Assembly: GCF_002915175.1 (NCBI RefSeq)
Contig: NZ_NXEJ01000002.1
Coordinates: 340,236 to 404,235 of the forward strand
DNA from: Agrobacterium rosae
Lineage (GTDB): Bacteria > Pseudomonadota > Alphaproteobacteria > Rhizobiales > Rhizobiaceae
Direction: 5' to 3'
DNA length: 64,000 nucleotides
The notes beneath the pieces are model-generated. The model had not been told where the DNA came from. It was given only the letters and a program-made list of their open reading frames with translations, and made no database searches. Shown here one piece after another: positions 26,246-35,396 of this stretch. The number at the start of each line of letters is the position of its first letter. Position 1 is the stretch's first letter. Both the position numbers and the translations under genes were made by a program.

Positions 26246-27028
26246 ATGAACGTCAATGACCGAAAATTCATCTTTCATGATCTGCAAAAAATCGAAGGTT
26301 ATATTGACCCTCCAGACGCCCTCGTCTTCACCTCCCTGTTGCATGCGCAACAAAAAAAATCGTTTGAGGGAGGGGTTGCCGAGATTGGCGTATTTTACGG
26401 GCGCTCTTATTTTCTCCTGCGCAAAGCCGTGGGCAATGATGGCCAAGTCCTTGCCGTGGACCTGTTCGATCTTGACGATGCGGATGGCACCTGTCGCCAA
26501 TATGAGCGCTTCCTCGACAATGGCAGGCGGCTCGACCTGAAGGTCGATGAAAGCCTCGTGATCAAGGGCGACAGCACGCAGCTCGACCCAAATGAAGTGC
26601 TGGAGAAAATCGGCAAGGTCCGGTTCTTCAGCATCGATGGCGGCCATATGCTGCATCACGTTCTGGCGGACAGTAAATTGGCGATGGACGTGTTGGCCGA
26701 CCATGGCGTGATCGCGTTCGATGATACTTTCAATCCGCAATGGCCGGAGGTGACCGTTGGTGTCGCGGATTTTTTGCGCCAGAAAGGCGACAGCTTCAGC
26801 GCGTTCTGTATGACGAAATACAAGACGTATGTTTGTCGGCGTGAGTACCATGATTTTTATGAAGGGGTGGTTCTTCGATCGCCGGAGTTGCTGGCTTTCG
26901 ACCATGTCGAAACCGAGTTCCTGGGTTCGAAAGTCACGCGGCTGCACAACCCCATGGGACGTCGGATGATCTATGAGCTGATGCTACGTTCTGGCCTCAC
27001 AAATTTTTCGGAACGAATTTATCGTTGA
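26246..27028 (+). CDS. Class I SAM-dependent methyltransferase (Methyltransf_24-like)
   Basis: 260 aa. Motif I is seen in GVAEIGVFYGRSYFLL, with acidic motif II VLAVDLFDLDDADG and KVRFFSIDGGHMLHHVL later. C-terminal third has no known domain and includes two Cys. Related proteins methylate sugars or cell-surface components and occur in rhizobial polysaccharide clusters; the substrate here is unknown. Start ATG at 26246 is weakly supported (AGGGA at distance 10); an in-frame ATG at 26195 has none. The 200 bases upstream are markedly AT-rich compared with neighbours, which might mark a transferred insertion. Confidence 0.8.
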   Translation: MNVNDRKFIFHDLQKIEGYIDPPDALVFTSLLHAQQKKSFEGGVAEIGVFYGRSYFLLRKAVGNDGQVLAVDLFDLDDADGTCRQYERFLDNGRRLDLKVDESLVIKGDSTQLDPNEVLEKIGKVRFFSIDGGHMLHHVLADSKLAMDVLADHGVIAFDDTFNPQWPEVTVGVADFLRQKGDSFSAFCMTKYKTYVCRREYHDFYEGVVLRSPELLAFDHVETEFLGSKVTRLHNPMGRRMIYELMLRSGLTNFSERIYR

Positions 27029-27088
27029 GCTGTTTTCACAGGGTCAAACAGGCAGGTAATTTTATAACGCGTGTGTGAAGCGCAAGCG

Positions 27089-27117
27089 CTTGAAACGTGA
27101 GTTTCCAATACATATTT
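27089..27117 (+). promoter_or_regulatory. Possible sigma32-type promoter of rpoH
   Basis: CTTGAA (27089-27094), 16 bases, then CATATTT (27111-27117). This resembles the CTTGAA to CATATNT pattern of alphaproteobacterial heat-shock promoters and lies 94 bases upstream of the rpoH ATG. Autoregulation of rpoH is known in Agrobacterium. The match was judged by eye. Confidence 0.5.
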
Positions 27118-27210
27118 GTTACGTGGGTTCGTGCGGGGTCGGAGTTCGACACGCAATTTTGGTTTGCCTGCAAAGGGAGCCAGCCTGGAACATAGATAAG
27201 GGGGTGCTTT

Positions 27211-28113
27211 ATGGCCCGCAATAGTTTGCCTTCAATTACCGCCGGTGAAGCCGGCCTTAACCGATATCTCGATGAGATCCGCAAGTTCCCAATGTTGGAG
27301 CCGCAAGAGGAATACATGCTCGGCAAGCGTTATGCCGAACATGGTGACCGCGATGCAGCGCATAAGTTGGTGACGAGCCATCTGCGTCTCGTGGCAAAAA
27401 TCGCCATGGGATATCGCGGTTATGGTTTGCCGATCGGTGAAGTCGTCTCCGAGGGCAATGTGGGCCTGATGCAGGCGGTCAAGAAATTCGACCCCGAGCG
27501 CGGCTTCCGCCTTGCTACATACGCCATGTGGTGGATCAAGGCTTCGATCCAGGAATATATCCTGCGGTCCTGGTCGCTGGTGAAAATGGGAACGACCGCC
27601 AACCAGAAGCGGCTGTTCTTCAACCTTCGTCGCCTCAAGGGTAAAATTCAGGCCATCGAAGATGGTGACCTAAAGCCTGAACATGTGACAGAGATCGCCA
27701 CCAAGCTTCAGGTGTCCGAGGAAGAAGTGATTTCCATGAACCGCCGCCTGCATGGCGACGCTTCGCTGAACGCGCCGATCAAGGCTGCGGAAGGGGAAGC
27801 GGGGCAGTGGCAGGATTGGCTTGTGGATGACCACGAGAGCCAGGAAACGGTGCTCATTCAGCAGGACGAGCTGGAAACACGTCGCCGTATGCTTTCTAGG
27901 GCAATGGGTGTTCTGAATGATCGTGAACGTCGTATCTTCGAAGCCCGTCGTCTTTCGGAAGATCCGGTGACGCTGGAAGACCTGTCCACCGAGTTTGACA
28001 TCAGTCGGGAGCGTGTGCGTCAGATCGAAGTCCGCGCCTTTGAAAAGGTTCAGGAAGCCGTCCAGAAGGACGCGCTTGAAGCCGCGAAGGCCCTGCGCGT
28101 CGTCGACGCATAA
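27211..28113 (+). CDS. rpoH: Heat-shock sigma factor RpoH
   Basis: 300-aa sigma32. Region 2 (GLVMQAVKKFDPERGFRL type: EGNVGLMQAVKKFDPERG, then FRLATYAMWWIKASIQEYIL) recognises the -10 element, the RpoH box QKRLFFNLRRLKGK identifies heat-shock sigma factors, and region 4 (VTLEDLSTEFDISRERVRQIEVRAFEKVQ) binds the -35. RBS AAGGGGGT precedes the ATG. Rhizobiaceae may carry more than one rpoH; this sequence is of the RpoH1 type. Followed by a strong terminator. Confidence 0.96.
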   Translation: MARNSLPSITAGEAGLNRYLDEIRKFPMLEPQEEYMLGKRYAEHGDRDAAHKLVTSHLRLVAKIAMGYRGYGLPIGEVVSEGNVGLMQAVKKFDPERGFRLATYAMWWIKASIQEYILRSWSLVKMGTTANQKRLFFNLRRLKGKIQAIEDGDLKPEHVTEIATKLQVSEEEVISMNRRLHGDASLNAPIKAAEGEAGQWQDWLVDDHESQETVLIQQDELETRRRMLSRAMGVLNDRERRIFEARRLSEDPVTLEDLSTEFDISRERVRQIEVRAFEKVQEAVQKDALEAAKALRVVDA

Positions 28114-28134
28114 GCGTTGTGATTTCCAAATGAC

Positions 28135-28168
28135 AAAGGCCCCGGATGTTGTCATCCGGGGCCTTTTT
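28135..28168 (+). terminator. Strong bidirectional terminator after rpoH
   Basis: 14-bp perfect stem AAAGGCCCCGGATG/CATCCGGGGCCTTT with a 4-base loop, TTTT on the plus side and AAA on the minus side. It can end both rpoH (plus) and the large membrane protein gene (minus, stop at 28188). Confidence 0.95.
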
Positions 28169-28187
28169 GTTTCAGTTGATACGATCG

Positions 28188-30431
28188 TTACTGACCGGTG
28201 GCGGGCGCGGCAGCGCTCCACTCACGCAAAGCCGTCTCGAATGCAGGCTTGCCATCGGCACCCTTTTGCAAGGTCAGCAATGCGCGGCGGCCGTTGCGAT
28301 AGGACACCGGAATATCGATCCAGTCACGCGTCCGCATCAGCTCGAGATTGGTTTTCAAGGCATCCGGAAAATCATTCAGTGCGATCATGTGGAAATCGTC
28401 GGTGATTTTCGCTGGAACGGCGATGAGCGCGTTACCACGATCCTGCTCGGTGCTCTTCATCGCGATGCGCTGAACGCTGTCGATCGCACCGCCTTCAAAA
28501 CCGGCACCCACAGAGAAGACGATCTCAACCAGATGGCTGGCGGGTAGGGACGGGTCGGTGTTGCGCTTGAAGGTGATCAAGGCGCTGAGGCCACGACCGG
28601 GAATGGTGATCTGACCCTGAACGGTTGGCGAAGGCTTGCCTTCGGCATCCGCTTCATTCTGAAGCGACCACGAAACGGTACCCTCGATCGCTGTCGGTAC
28701 GGTCTGGCCGAGAACTTCTTCGTAAAGGAACATGCGGTGGCCGGAAGCTGCCGCTGCCTGCTGTTGTGCCGGAGCGGTCTGACCGGCAGGCGCTGCCGTT
28801 GTTGTTGGCGGCGTGGTCTGCGCGGTGGCTGCCGGTGCCTCTTCATTCTGGACGTAAACAGACTGGCCCTCGGCCGTTACCGGCTGGCCGTTGGCACCCG
28901 GGCCAGCGCCTTCGTCTTTTTCCGTTCCATCCGTCAGGAGACGCTGGGTAAACTTTGTGCCGGTTACCGAACCATCATCCACCGCAGCCGTTTGTGTCGG
29001 CGTTGGTGTTGGCTGGCCATTGGCACTTGTTTGTGCAGGTGTGGTCGTGGCAGGTGCAGAGGCTGGGGTGGACGTCGTTCCCGACGGCGCGGATGCAGTC
29101 GTCGTGGCATTCTTTGCAGACTGCACGAGGCCGCCGACCACGTCATTCAGGGTGTCACGGTTGATCCAGAGGGCGTAAGCGCCACCAGCCAACAGCACGA
29201 CGCCGCAGAGCGAAAGCACAAGCGCTGCGTAGTTGCGACGCGGCTTTTTCTTCGTCCGATAGGCCGCAGCCGGAATGCCGTCTGTCGAGAGACCGGAATC
29301 GTAATCGCTCCTGCCCGTGTTGCCGGCAGAGTTGCTCGAGGAGCCGTCATAGCCGATCAGCTCTTCCAGATCGTCCCAAGGCGTGCGCTCCTTGTCATCC
29401 TTCTGTCCAGGCTGCGGAGCGAAAGGATCATTGTCGGCACGCGGAAGACCGGGGCTGGTTTTGGGCGGCAGATCAAGTGCCGTATCCTGGAAATAGGTGG
29501 AGTAGTCCTCGACAACCGCTGGCGTCTGCTTTGGCGCATCTGCCTTCGGCTCAGGCTTGCGGTAATCGTCGTCGGAGAAGGTCGGTGCTTCACCGAAATG
29601 GACATCGTCGTTGCGATGTTCATCCTGCTGCGTTTCGGCATTCACATCCTGATAATAGGGGGACGGAGCCGAGTAGCTGGCATTATAGGGCAACGCTGCG
29701 TTTTCGTGGAAAACATCGTTTTCCGCATGGCGCACCGGTTCTTCGTGTAGCTCTTCGGCAGTCGGGTGAGCGTGGTCATCAGCAGGATTGTCCTGTCCGA
29801 CCCAATGCTGGTGGGCGTGCTCCTCCTCCGCGACAGGCTCTGGCTCGACAGCCGGTTCCGGCGCGTAGTGCGGCTCTTCCGTGGCGCTCGTGAAATATGT
29901 CTGGGCTTCCGGCTCCGGTTCAGCGTTCGCATAGGCGTAGTCAGCCTCGACCGGTTTGGGCGCAACTGGCTCCTGTTCGACATATCGCTCAGCCGCAACT
30001 TCCGGCTCGTCGTGATAGGTCGCGTATTGTGGTTGATGCTCTTCTTCTACCGGTGCGGCCTGTACAGGCTCCGGTTCAACAGTGTCCTCGTCGTATCGGC
30101 GCTGCTCGTCGGCAACCGTCTCTTCATAATAGGGTGAAGAGACATCCGGCTGCACGGGAACCGCCAGCGGTGCTGGGGCTGGCTCGACGTAGTCAGGCTC
30201 GTCATCCAGGGCCGGAAGTGCCTCGGAATATTCGCCTTCGACCTCAGCAATGGCTGTGTCCAGCTTGAGTATTTGCCGCTTCAACAGTTCTTCCGGCGGG
30301 CGCGGCTTCATGTTTTCAAGTTGGCGAACGACGGCGCTACGCGCCTTGTCGTACACCTTAGCCCGGTTTTCGGGAGTATTGTTCGCCAAGCCATCCACGG
30401 CTTTGCGAATGACTGCTACAAAATCCGCCAT
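28188..30431 (-). CDS. Large membrane protein with long disordered linkers
   Basis: 747 aa from the ATG at 30431; unknown family. The N-terminus (residues 1-75) is a charged helical segment (ADFVAVIRKAVDGLANNTPE, VVRQLENMKPRPPEELL). Then about 320 residues are Glu/Pro/Ala-rich and probably disordered (repeated PEPVAEEE, EPVAPKPVE). One membrane helix (YAALVLSLCGVVLLAGGAY, about residues 399-418) is followed by a Thr/Ala/Pro/Gln-rich periplasmic linker and an ordered C-terminal domain (about 580-747; MFLYEEVLGQTVPTAIEGTV and AMKSTEQDRGNALIAV). The layout matches a cytoplasmic-to-periplasmic tether. It is downstream of purA on the same strand with a 70-base gap. Function is unknown. Confidence 0.85.
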   Translation of the reverse strand: MADFVAVIRKAVDGLANNTPENRAKVYDKARSAVVRQLENMKPRPPEELLKRQILKLDTAIAEVEGEYSEALPALDDEPDYVEPAPAPLAVPVQPDVSSPYYEETVADEQRRYDEDTVEPEPVQAAPVEEEHQPQYATYHDEPEVAAERYVEQEPVAPKPVEADYAYANAEPEPEAQTYFTSATEEPHYAPEPAVEPEPVAEEEHAHQHWVGQDNPADDHAHPTAEELHEEPVRHAENDVFHENAALPYNASYSAPSPYYQDVNAETQQDEHRNDDVHFGEAPTFSDDDYRKPEPKADAPKQTPAVVEDYSTYFQDTALDLPPKTSPGLPRADNDPFAPQPGQKDDKERTPWDDLEELIGYDGSSSNSAGNTGRSDYDSGLSTDGIPAAAYRTKKKPRRNYAALVLSLCGVVLLAGGAYALWINRDTLNDVVGGLVQSAKNATTTASAPSGTTSTPASAPATTTPAQTSANGQPTPTPTQTAAVDDGSVTGTKFTQRLLTDGTEKDEGAGPGANGQPVTAEGQSVYVQNEEAPAATAQTTPPTTTAAPAGQTAPAQQQAAAASGHRMFLYEEVLGQTVPTAIEGTVSWSLQNEADAEGKPSPTVQGQITIPGRGLSALITFKRNTDPSLPASHLVEIVFSVGAGFEGGAIDSVQRIAMKSTEQDRGNALIAVPAKITDDFHMIALNDFPDALKTNLELMRTRDWIDIPVSYRNGRRALLTLQKGADGKPAFETALREWSAAAPATGQ

Positions 30432-30501
30432 AAGCACTTTCTCGTCGAGGCCAACGACGTACTGGCCCGATATGGGTTATGAAACTCGATCATCGAGGAC
30501 A

Positions 30502-31800
30502 TTAGTCTTCAAATGGATCAGTCACAAGTATGGTGTCATCCCGCTCAGGGCTCGTGGAAAGAAGCGCAACCGGTGCGCCGATCAATTCCTCGACCTGACG
30601 GACATATTTGATAGCTTGAGCAGGCAAATCCGCCCATTTACGGGCACCGACGGTAGATTCTTTCCAACCTTCAAGCGTGACGTAGATAGGCTCGACGCGG
30701 GCCTGTGCGCCCTGGCTCGCGGGAAGGTGATCGATTTCCTGCCCGTCAAGCTTGTAGCCGACGCAGATTTTCAGCTCTTCGAGGCCATCCAGCACGTCAA
30801 GTTTTGTCAGCGCGATGCCGGTGATGCCGTTGGTTGCGACCGACTGGCGAACCAGTGCGGCGTCGAACCAGCCGCAGCGGCGCTTGCGCCCTGTGACGGT
30901 GCCGAATTCGTGACCCTTTTCGCCCAGGAACTGGCCGACTTCATCGTGCAGTTCGGTAGGGAAGGGGCCTTCGCCAACGCGTGTGGTGTAGGCCTTGGTG
31001 ATACCGAGGATATAGCCGAGCGAGCCCGGACCCATGCCGGAACCGGCTGCGGCCTGCCCAGCAACAGTGTTGGATGAGGTCACATAAGGGTATGTGCCGT
31101 GGTCGATATCGAGCAGCGAACCTTGCGCGCCTTCAAACAGAATGCGGGCACCTGCGCGGCGCTTCTTGTCCAGCAGCAACCACACGGTTTCGCTGAAGGG
31201 CAGAATCCGCTCAGCAACCGAGGTCAGTTCTTCCATGATCGTTTCGTGGCTGACTTCCGCCGCACCAAAACCGCGGCGAAGCGCGTTGTGGTGCGTGAGG
31301 ATGCGATCGACCTTGGCCGACAGCGCTTCGGTGTCTTCGAGATCCATAACGCGGATGGCGCGGCGGCCGACCTTGTCTTCATAGGCAGGGCCGATGCCGC
31401 GGCGGGTGGTGCCGATCTTGGTGCCGCTGTTGGAGGCCGCGTCTTCGCGCATGCCATCCAGTTCGCGGTGCAGGGACAGAATGAGCGTTGCGTTATCAGC
31501 AATCCGCAGGTTCTCAGGCGTGACTTTTACGCCCTGGGCGTCAAGACGGCCGATTTCGGCGATCAGCGCATGTGGGTCCACGACGACGCCGTTGCCGATA
31601 ACGGCAAGTTTGCCGGGGCGCACCACACCGGAGGGCAAAAGCGACAGCTTGTAGCTGACGCCATCGATAACAAGTGTATGACCTGCATTGTGACCACCCT
31701 GGTAGCGCACGACAACGTCTGCGCGCTCGGAGAGCCAATCAACGATCTTACCCTTGCCTTCATCGCCCCACTGCGAGCCGACCACCACGACATTCGTCAT
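30502..31800 (-). CDS. purA: Adenylosuccinate synthetase
   Basis: 432 aa. Joins IMP and aspartate with GTP to give adenylosuccinate, the committed step to AMP. N-terminal P-loop [16 protein letters not shown] and IMP-binding patterns [14 protein letters not shown] and [13 protein letters not shown] are present. Normal length. A 150-base AT-richer upstream stretch lies before the divergent DMT gene; the large membrane protein gene follows downstream. Confidence 0.97.
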   Translation of the reverse strand: MTNVVVVGSQWGDEGKGKIVDWLSERADVVVRYQGGHNAGHTLVIDGVSYKLSLLPSGVVRPGKLAVIGNGVVVDPHALIAEIGRLDAQGVKVTPENLRIADNATLILSLHRELDGMREDAASNSGTKIGTTRRGIGPAYEDKVGRRAIRVMDLEDTEALSAKVDRILTHHNALRRGFGAAEVSHETIMEELTSVAERILPFSETVWLLLDKKRRAGARILFEGAQGSLLDIDHGTYPYVTSSNTVAGQAAAGSGMGPGSLGYILGITKAYTTRVGEGPFPTELHDEVGQFLGEKGHEFGTVTGRKRRCGWFDAALVRQSVATNGITGIALTKLDVLDGLEELKICVGYKLDGQEIDHLPASQGAQARVEPIYVTLEGWKESTVGARKWADLPAQAIKYVRQVEELIGAPVALLSTSPERDDTILVTDPFED

Positions 31801-32019
31801 TTCTTGCTTTCCTGCTCATGGCGTCATCGACGCCCCTAACTCAAACGCGCGATATATACTGCGTTGTTTTGCGGAAAGCGACCCCGTTTATGGTTGGAAA
31901 CCTTGTTTTTCCGGGACAATTCAAATCGCTAGCTGTTTAACAGACGTCATCTGCGCTTGCAGAACGAGAATCGGCGGTGCAGAAAAGCGACAGGTCTTCA
32001 TCTGAAAGTCGAAAATTCC

Positions 32020-32907
32020 GTGTCATCCAAAGCGTATCTCGTTCTGATCATCGCCGCGCTGTGCTGGGGCGGAAATGCCGTGGCTGGAAAGCTGGCGGTG
32101 GGCCATGTCAGTCCCATGGTGCTGACATTTCTCAGATGGACGCTTGCGGTCGGCATCATCCTTGCGATTTCGCTGCCGCAATTGGTACGGGACTGGCCGG
32201 TCGTCAAAAAGCGTCTGCCGTATTTCATGCTCCTGGGGGCGGTGGGTTACACCTGTTTCAACGCCGCACTCTACACGGCACTGAGATATACGTCGGCCAT
32301 CAATGTCGCGGTTATTCAGGCTGGCATCCCGATGGTCATTTTCGCCTTCAACTTCGCGCTGTTCCGAACACGTATTTCCGTCGGTCAGATCATCGGCTTT
32401 GTGCTGACGATGGCCGGTATCGCGCTGCTTGCCTCACAAGGCAACCTGATGTCGCTGATCCATCTCGATATGAATATTGGCGATGCCATTATGTTGATCG
32501 CGGTTCTTTCCTATGCGATCTACACGGTGATGCTGCGCTGGAAGCCGCAGGTCAACTGGCGAACTCTGATGGCCTTTCCTGCCATTGCGGCACTGATGTC
32601 ATCGATACCGCTGATGTTGTGGGAGGTTTCGCGCGACGCAGCTGTCTGGCCGGATGCCAAAGGCTGGTTGATCACGGTTTATACGGCGCTGTTCGCATCG
32701 CTTTTGGCGCAGATATTCTTTATTCTGGGTGTGGAGCGCATCGGCCCCAACCGCGCGGGGCTGTTCATCAATCTCATTCCGGTCTTCGGCACGTTTCTAT
32801 CCGTGCTTATTCTCGGCGAAACGTTGCATCCCTACCAGATCATCGCGCTGCTCTTGACGCTTGGCGGCATTGCCGTGGCTGAAAGAAAAAAACCGCCGCT
32901 TCCTTGA
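32020..32907 (+). CDS. DMT superfamily (EamA) transporter
   Basis: 295 aa with ten hydrophobic helices in two EamA repeats (for example SSKAYLVLIIAALCWGGNAV in repeat one and GWLITVYTALFASLLAQIFF in repeat two). Putative exporter of amino acids or other metabolites; substrate unknown. The GTG at 32020 begins exactly at the first helix; the ATG at 31957 would add 21 mainly basic residues without a ribosome site. Either is possible. Monocistronic, convergent with the next gene. Confidence 0.85.
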   Translation: MSSKAYLVLIIAALCWGGNAVAGKLAVGHVSPMVLTFLRWTLAVGIILAISLPQLVRDWPVVKKRLPYFMLLGAVGYTCFNAALYTALRYTSAINVAVIQAGIPMVIFAFNFALFRTRISVGQIIGFVLTMAGIALLASQGNLMSLIHLDMNIGDAIMLIAVLSYAIYTVMLRWKPQVNWRTLMAFPAIAALMSSIPLMLWEVSRDAAVWPDAKGWLITVYTALFASLLAQIFFILGVERIGPNRAGLFINLIPVFGTFLSVLILGETLHPYQIIALLLTLGGIAVAERKKPPLP

Positions 32908-32949
32908 GGAAACGGCGGCAAGTCAGTCATGAACTTTTGACGTCGTGGC

Positions 32950-33189
32950 TTACTTCGTGGCTCGCGTCTGGTCGAAGCCGCCGAAATAGTGATCCAGTGC
33001 GGCAATGTCATCCTGTCGTGAAACGTCGATCTTGTCTGCGCTGCTCAAGGGTGAGATGGAGGCGACAGCATCGCGTTCGAGAATTGCAAATCCACGGGCG
33101 AAACCGCCTGGGCCTGCTGCATCTGCGTGGGTGGAGATAGAGGCGATAACGGCTCCGCAAATGGCAGCGGCAAAGAGTTTCTTCATCAT
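32950..33189 (-). CDS. Small exported protein
   Basis: 79 aa. Signal peptide MMKKLFAAAICGAVIASISTHADA with cleavage after ADA, then a short Gly/Phe-rich mature part (AGPGGFARGFAILERDAVASISPL) and a polar tail. GGGGT lies 7 bases before this ATG; an in-frame ATG two codons upstream sits too close to the site. Probably periplasmic. I do not recognise a family. Confidence 0.65.
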   Translation of the reverse strand: MMKKLFAAAICGAVIASISTHADAAGPGGFARGFAILERDAVASISPLSSADKIDVSRQDDIAALDHYFGGFDQTRATK

Positions 33190-33391
33190 GGTCATACCCC
33201 GTTTTGCGTCAGCCAGCTTTGTGCTGGTCTTTTTCGCGTTGTTCTGTTTGGCCGCAGTTTTTTGTCTGGGCCAGTGATCACGACATTACAGGGCAGTGTT
33301 TTCAGGGGATTTAAGCCGATAGCTACAATTTTATCGGTCTTTATTTTTAATGCGATCTATCGCGATTTTTTTCGGAATACGCAGAAAGCCG

Positions 33392-34504
33392 CTAGTTTTT
33401 CTGCTGCGCAAAAGCGTCCCGGGCAAGAACGGCCAGGTTTTTGCGACCATTTTCGCTGGACGTATTGGCGATGATGCCCGGCAAAGGAGAGGCTTCACCT
33501 TCCTGAGCCGCGGTCAAAGCAATCATCCGTGCGGCAATCTGCGAGATTTCCTTCCGGATCGCCTCGTCGTTGCCACTGCCTTTGCCGTTCAGAAGTCGCT
33601 CGGTCAAAGCCGTGCCCTGGTTGCGAATATCCTCGATCTCGCGGGCAATCCGGTCGGGCGTCATCGCGACCGCGCCCAGCTGAATGGCGGGCGACGCTAT
33701 GGTCGCAGTTTCTTCGGTGGCGTTGCTGGCACGGTGTTGTTTGAGGCGCGCGACTTCCTGAGCCCGACGCTCCAGCAACATTTCGTTGTCGGCGTTGCGG
33801 GAGGCCTCGGTGGCGAGTTGCTCTTCCAGGCGTGCTATCTTGCGGCTCTCTCGGCTCATATGGTTTGCGGCTTCGCGGTTTTTGGCTGCGGCCTCTTCCA
33901 GTTCCTTGGTGATGGCTTCACGTTCCTTGCGCCATGTCGCCATTTTGTGCTTGGCCTGTTCGACTTCTATGTCGCGGGCAGATAGAGTGATTTTCAGATC
34001 GTCCAGCTCGCGCGAAATAGCGCTGACGCGCTTGGTCAGATTGGAAATTTCCTGCGTGCGGGCAAGTGCCGTTTCTTCGGCATCGTTCAGCGCCGCCTTC
34101 AACCGGGCGGACGCATCTTCATGACGGCGTGACTTGGCGCGAACTTCGTTCGCCTCAAGCGTCATCGCTTCGAGTTGCGATTTCAGGTCGCGGGTTTCCG
34201 CCAAAAGCCTGCTGGAATCGGTAACCGCCGTGTCGTTTCTGAATTTCAACGACAGCGCTTTTTCGCGCTCGGCATCCAGTTCCTGGCGGGTTCGTGCATT
34301 TTCGGCAGCATAAAGCGCGCGCGCCATATCTTTCTGCGCCCTGACTTCCTGCGGGCTTATCGGCATCGTCGCGCGCAGCCGCTTTTCCGTGTAGACGACG
34401 ATACGACGGTGAATGGCCGGTGCCATCAGCGAAACCAGCAGAATGGCAGAGAGGAAACCCAGGCCAAAAAGAAGGGCGTACTCGATCACGCAGCTTGTCT
34501 CCAC
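33392..34504 (-). CDS. Membrane-anchored coiled-coil protein
   Basis: 370 aa. One N-terminal membrane segment (IEYALLFGLGFLSAILLVSLMA, residues about 7-28), a short cytoplasmic-looking basic stretch, then about 220 residues of continuous coiled coil rich in Glu/Lys/Arg/Ala (for example NLTKRVSAISRELDDLKITL), ending with a less charged tail. The membrane anchor and coil suggest a structural or division-related scaffold. Similar long rods occur next to cell-cycle genes in Rhizobiales, but I know no name. It precedes the EipA-type gene by about 150 bases. Confidence 0.8.
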   Translation of the reverse strand: METSCVIEYALLFGLGFLSAILLVSLMAPAIHRRIVVYTEKRLRATMPISPQEVRAQKDMARALYAAENARTRQELDAEREKALSLKFRNDTAVTDSSRLLAETRDLKSQLEAMTLEANEVRAKSRRHEDASARLKAALNDAEETALARTQEISNLTKRVSAISRELDDLKITLSARDIEVEQAKHKMATWRKEREAITKELEEAAAKNREAANHMSRESRKIARLEEQLATEASRNADNEMLLERRAQEVARLKQHRASNATEETATIASPAIQLGAVAMTPDRIAREIEDIRNQGTALTERLLNGKGSGNDEAIRKEISQIAARMIALTAAQEGEASPLPGIIANTSSENGRKNLAVLARDAFAQQKN

Positions 34505-34651
34505 TCGAAAACGCTATGCTGGAACTGACTCGGTTTTCAGCTGCGCGGATTATTCAACAGGCCCGAATTATTTCACGCCAATCTTGTGCCAGGCCTTATC
34601 CTTGCAAGGCAAAGCCAGCACCATGTTACGCCAATATCAGCCAATTGCGAA

Positions 34652-35242
34652 TCAGAACGGATTCCATGTCGGCTGCGGCGTCAGCTTCAGATAACCGACA
34701 TTGATACCGAGACGTGCGCCGATGCCTGTTCTGATCGGGGCAATGGTGACATCGCTGTTTTTCAACACGGTCATGCCAACGCCTGCAACGATGAAGGCCG
34801 AGCCGGACACACCACCGTAACGGCGGTAAAGTGCGTTGACGGCGGGAAGATTATAAACAAGCATCATGGCGCGTGTACCCTGGCCACCATAATCCAGCCC
34901 AAGCGAAGGACCCTGCCAGAAAACCGGGTGTTGGCCGGCATTCTTGGTGTAAAGCTGGCCTTCGCCATAGGTCAGGCCGGCCACGAATGCGCCGGAACCT
35001 TCCTGGCCGAGAATATAACCATTGGGCAGGCCATATTGCTGAAAGGCGCGTTCCACCACCTTTGCCAGGCCGCCGGTGGTTTCACCAAAAAATCCATGTC
35101 CAGCGTCAACAATCTCCTGAAGGGAGTATTGGTCGCTGCTCTGGGCAGAGGCATGCGCGGCAGACACGCAAAGGCTCGCGAGTACCACGAAAATCTTTAC
35201 CAGTCCGAGGCGTGCGATGGTGCGGAGTTCGGTATGTCGCAT
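34652..35242 (-). CDS. eipA: DUF1134 family periplasmic protein, EipA-like
   Basis: 196 aa with signal peptide (MRHTELRTIARLGLVKIFVV to HASA). The DUF1134 core runs from SLQEIVDAGHGFFGETTGGL to the C-terminus and includes the Gly/Tyr-rich stretch LGLDYGGQGTRAMML. In Brucella the orthologue EipA keeps the envelope intact, and its expression is reported to depend on CtrA. Start at 35242; an ATG 18 codons upstream has no signal peptide ahead of it. A CtrA-like box lies between this gene and divergent chpT, so a CtrA link is likely here too. Confidence 0.88.
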   Translation of the reverse strand: MRHTELRTIARLGLVKIFVVLASLCVSAAHASAQSSDQYSLQEIVDAGHGFFGETTGGLAKVVERAFQQYGLPNGYILGQEGSGAFVAGLTYGEGQLYTKNAGQHPVFWQGPSLGLDYGGQGTRAMMLVYNLPAVNALYRRYGGVSGSAFIVAGVGMTVLKNSDVTIAPIRTGIGARLGINVGYLKLTPQPTWNPF

Positions 35243-35311
35243 CTTCAATTCCGTCCGTCTGTTTCGTTCGTTTTGCCCTGTTAAGACATTTGGCATTTTG
35301 AAACCATGATA

Positions 35312-35326
35312 TTAACAATCGGTTTA
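35312..35326. promoter_or_regulatory. Probable CtrA-binding site between eipA and chpT
   Basis: TTAA-CAATCGG-TTTA, a 7 of 8 match to the CtrA consensus TTAA-N7-TTAA, in the 154-base divergent spacer. It could control either gene. Judged by eye. Confidence 0.55.
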
Positions 35327-35396
35327 CCAAATATGGTGTCATTATGGCTTAATAACTTCCACACGGTCCGCGCAGCCTTGCGCAGGAGAGAATTCT

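Noticed and set aside
28737-29750. Plus-strand frame opposite the large membrane protein (337 codons)
   Set aside because: Its Cys/Trp/Arg-rich translation comes from antisense reading of the Pro/Ala/Glu-rich linker.
33005-33474. Plus-strand frames over the small exported protein and its upstream region
   Set aside because: Antisense or low-complexity; the minus-strand gene has a signal peptide and a good ribosome site.
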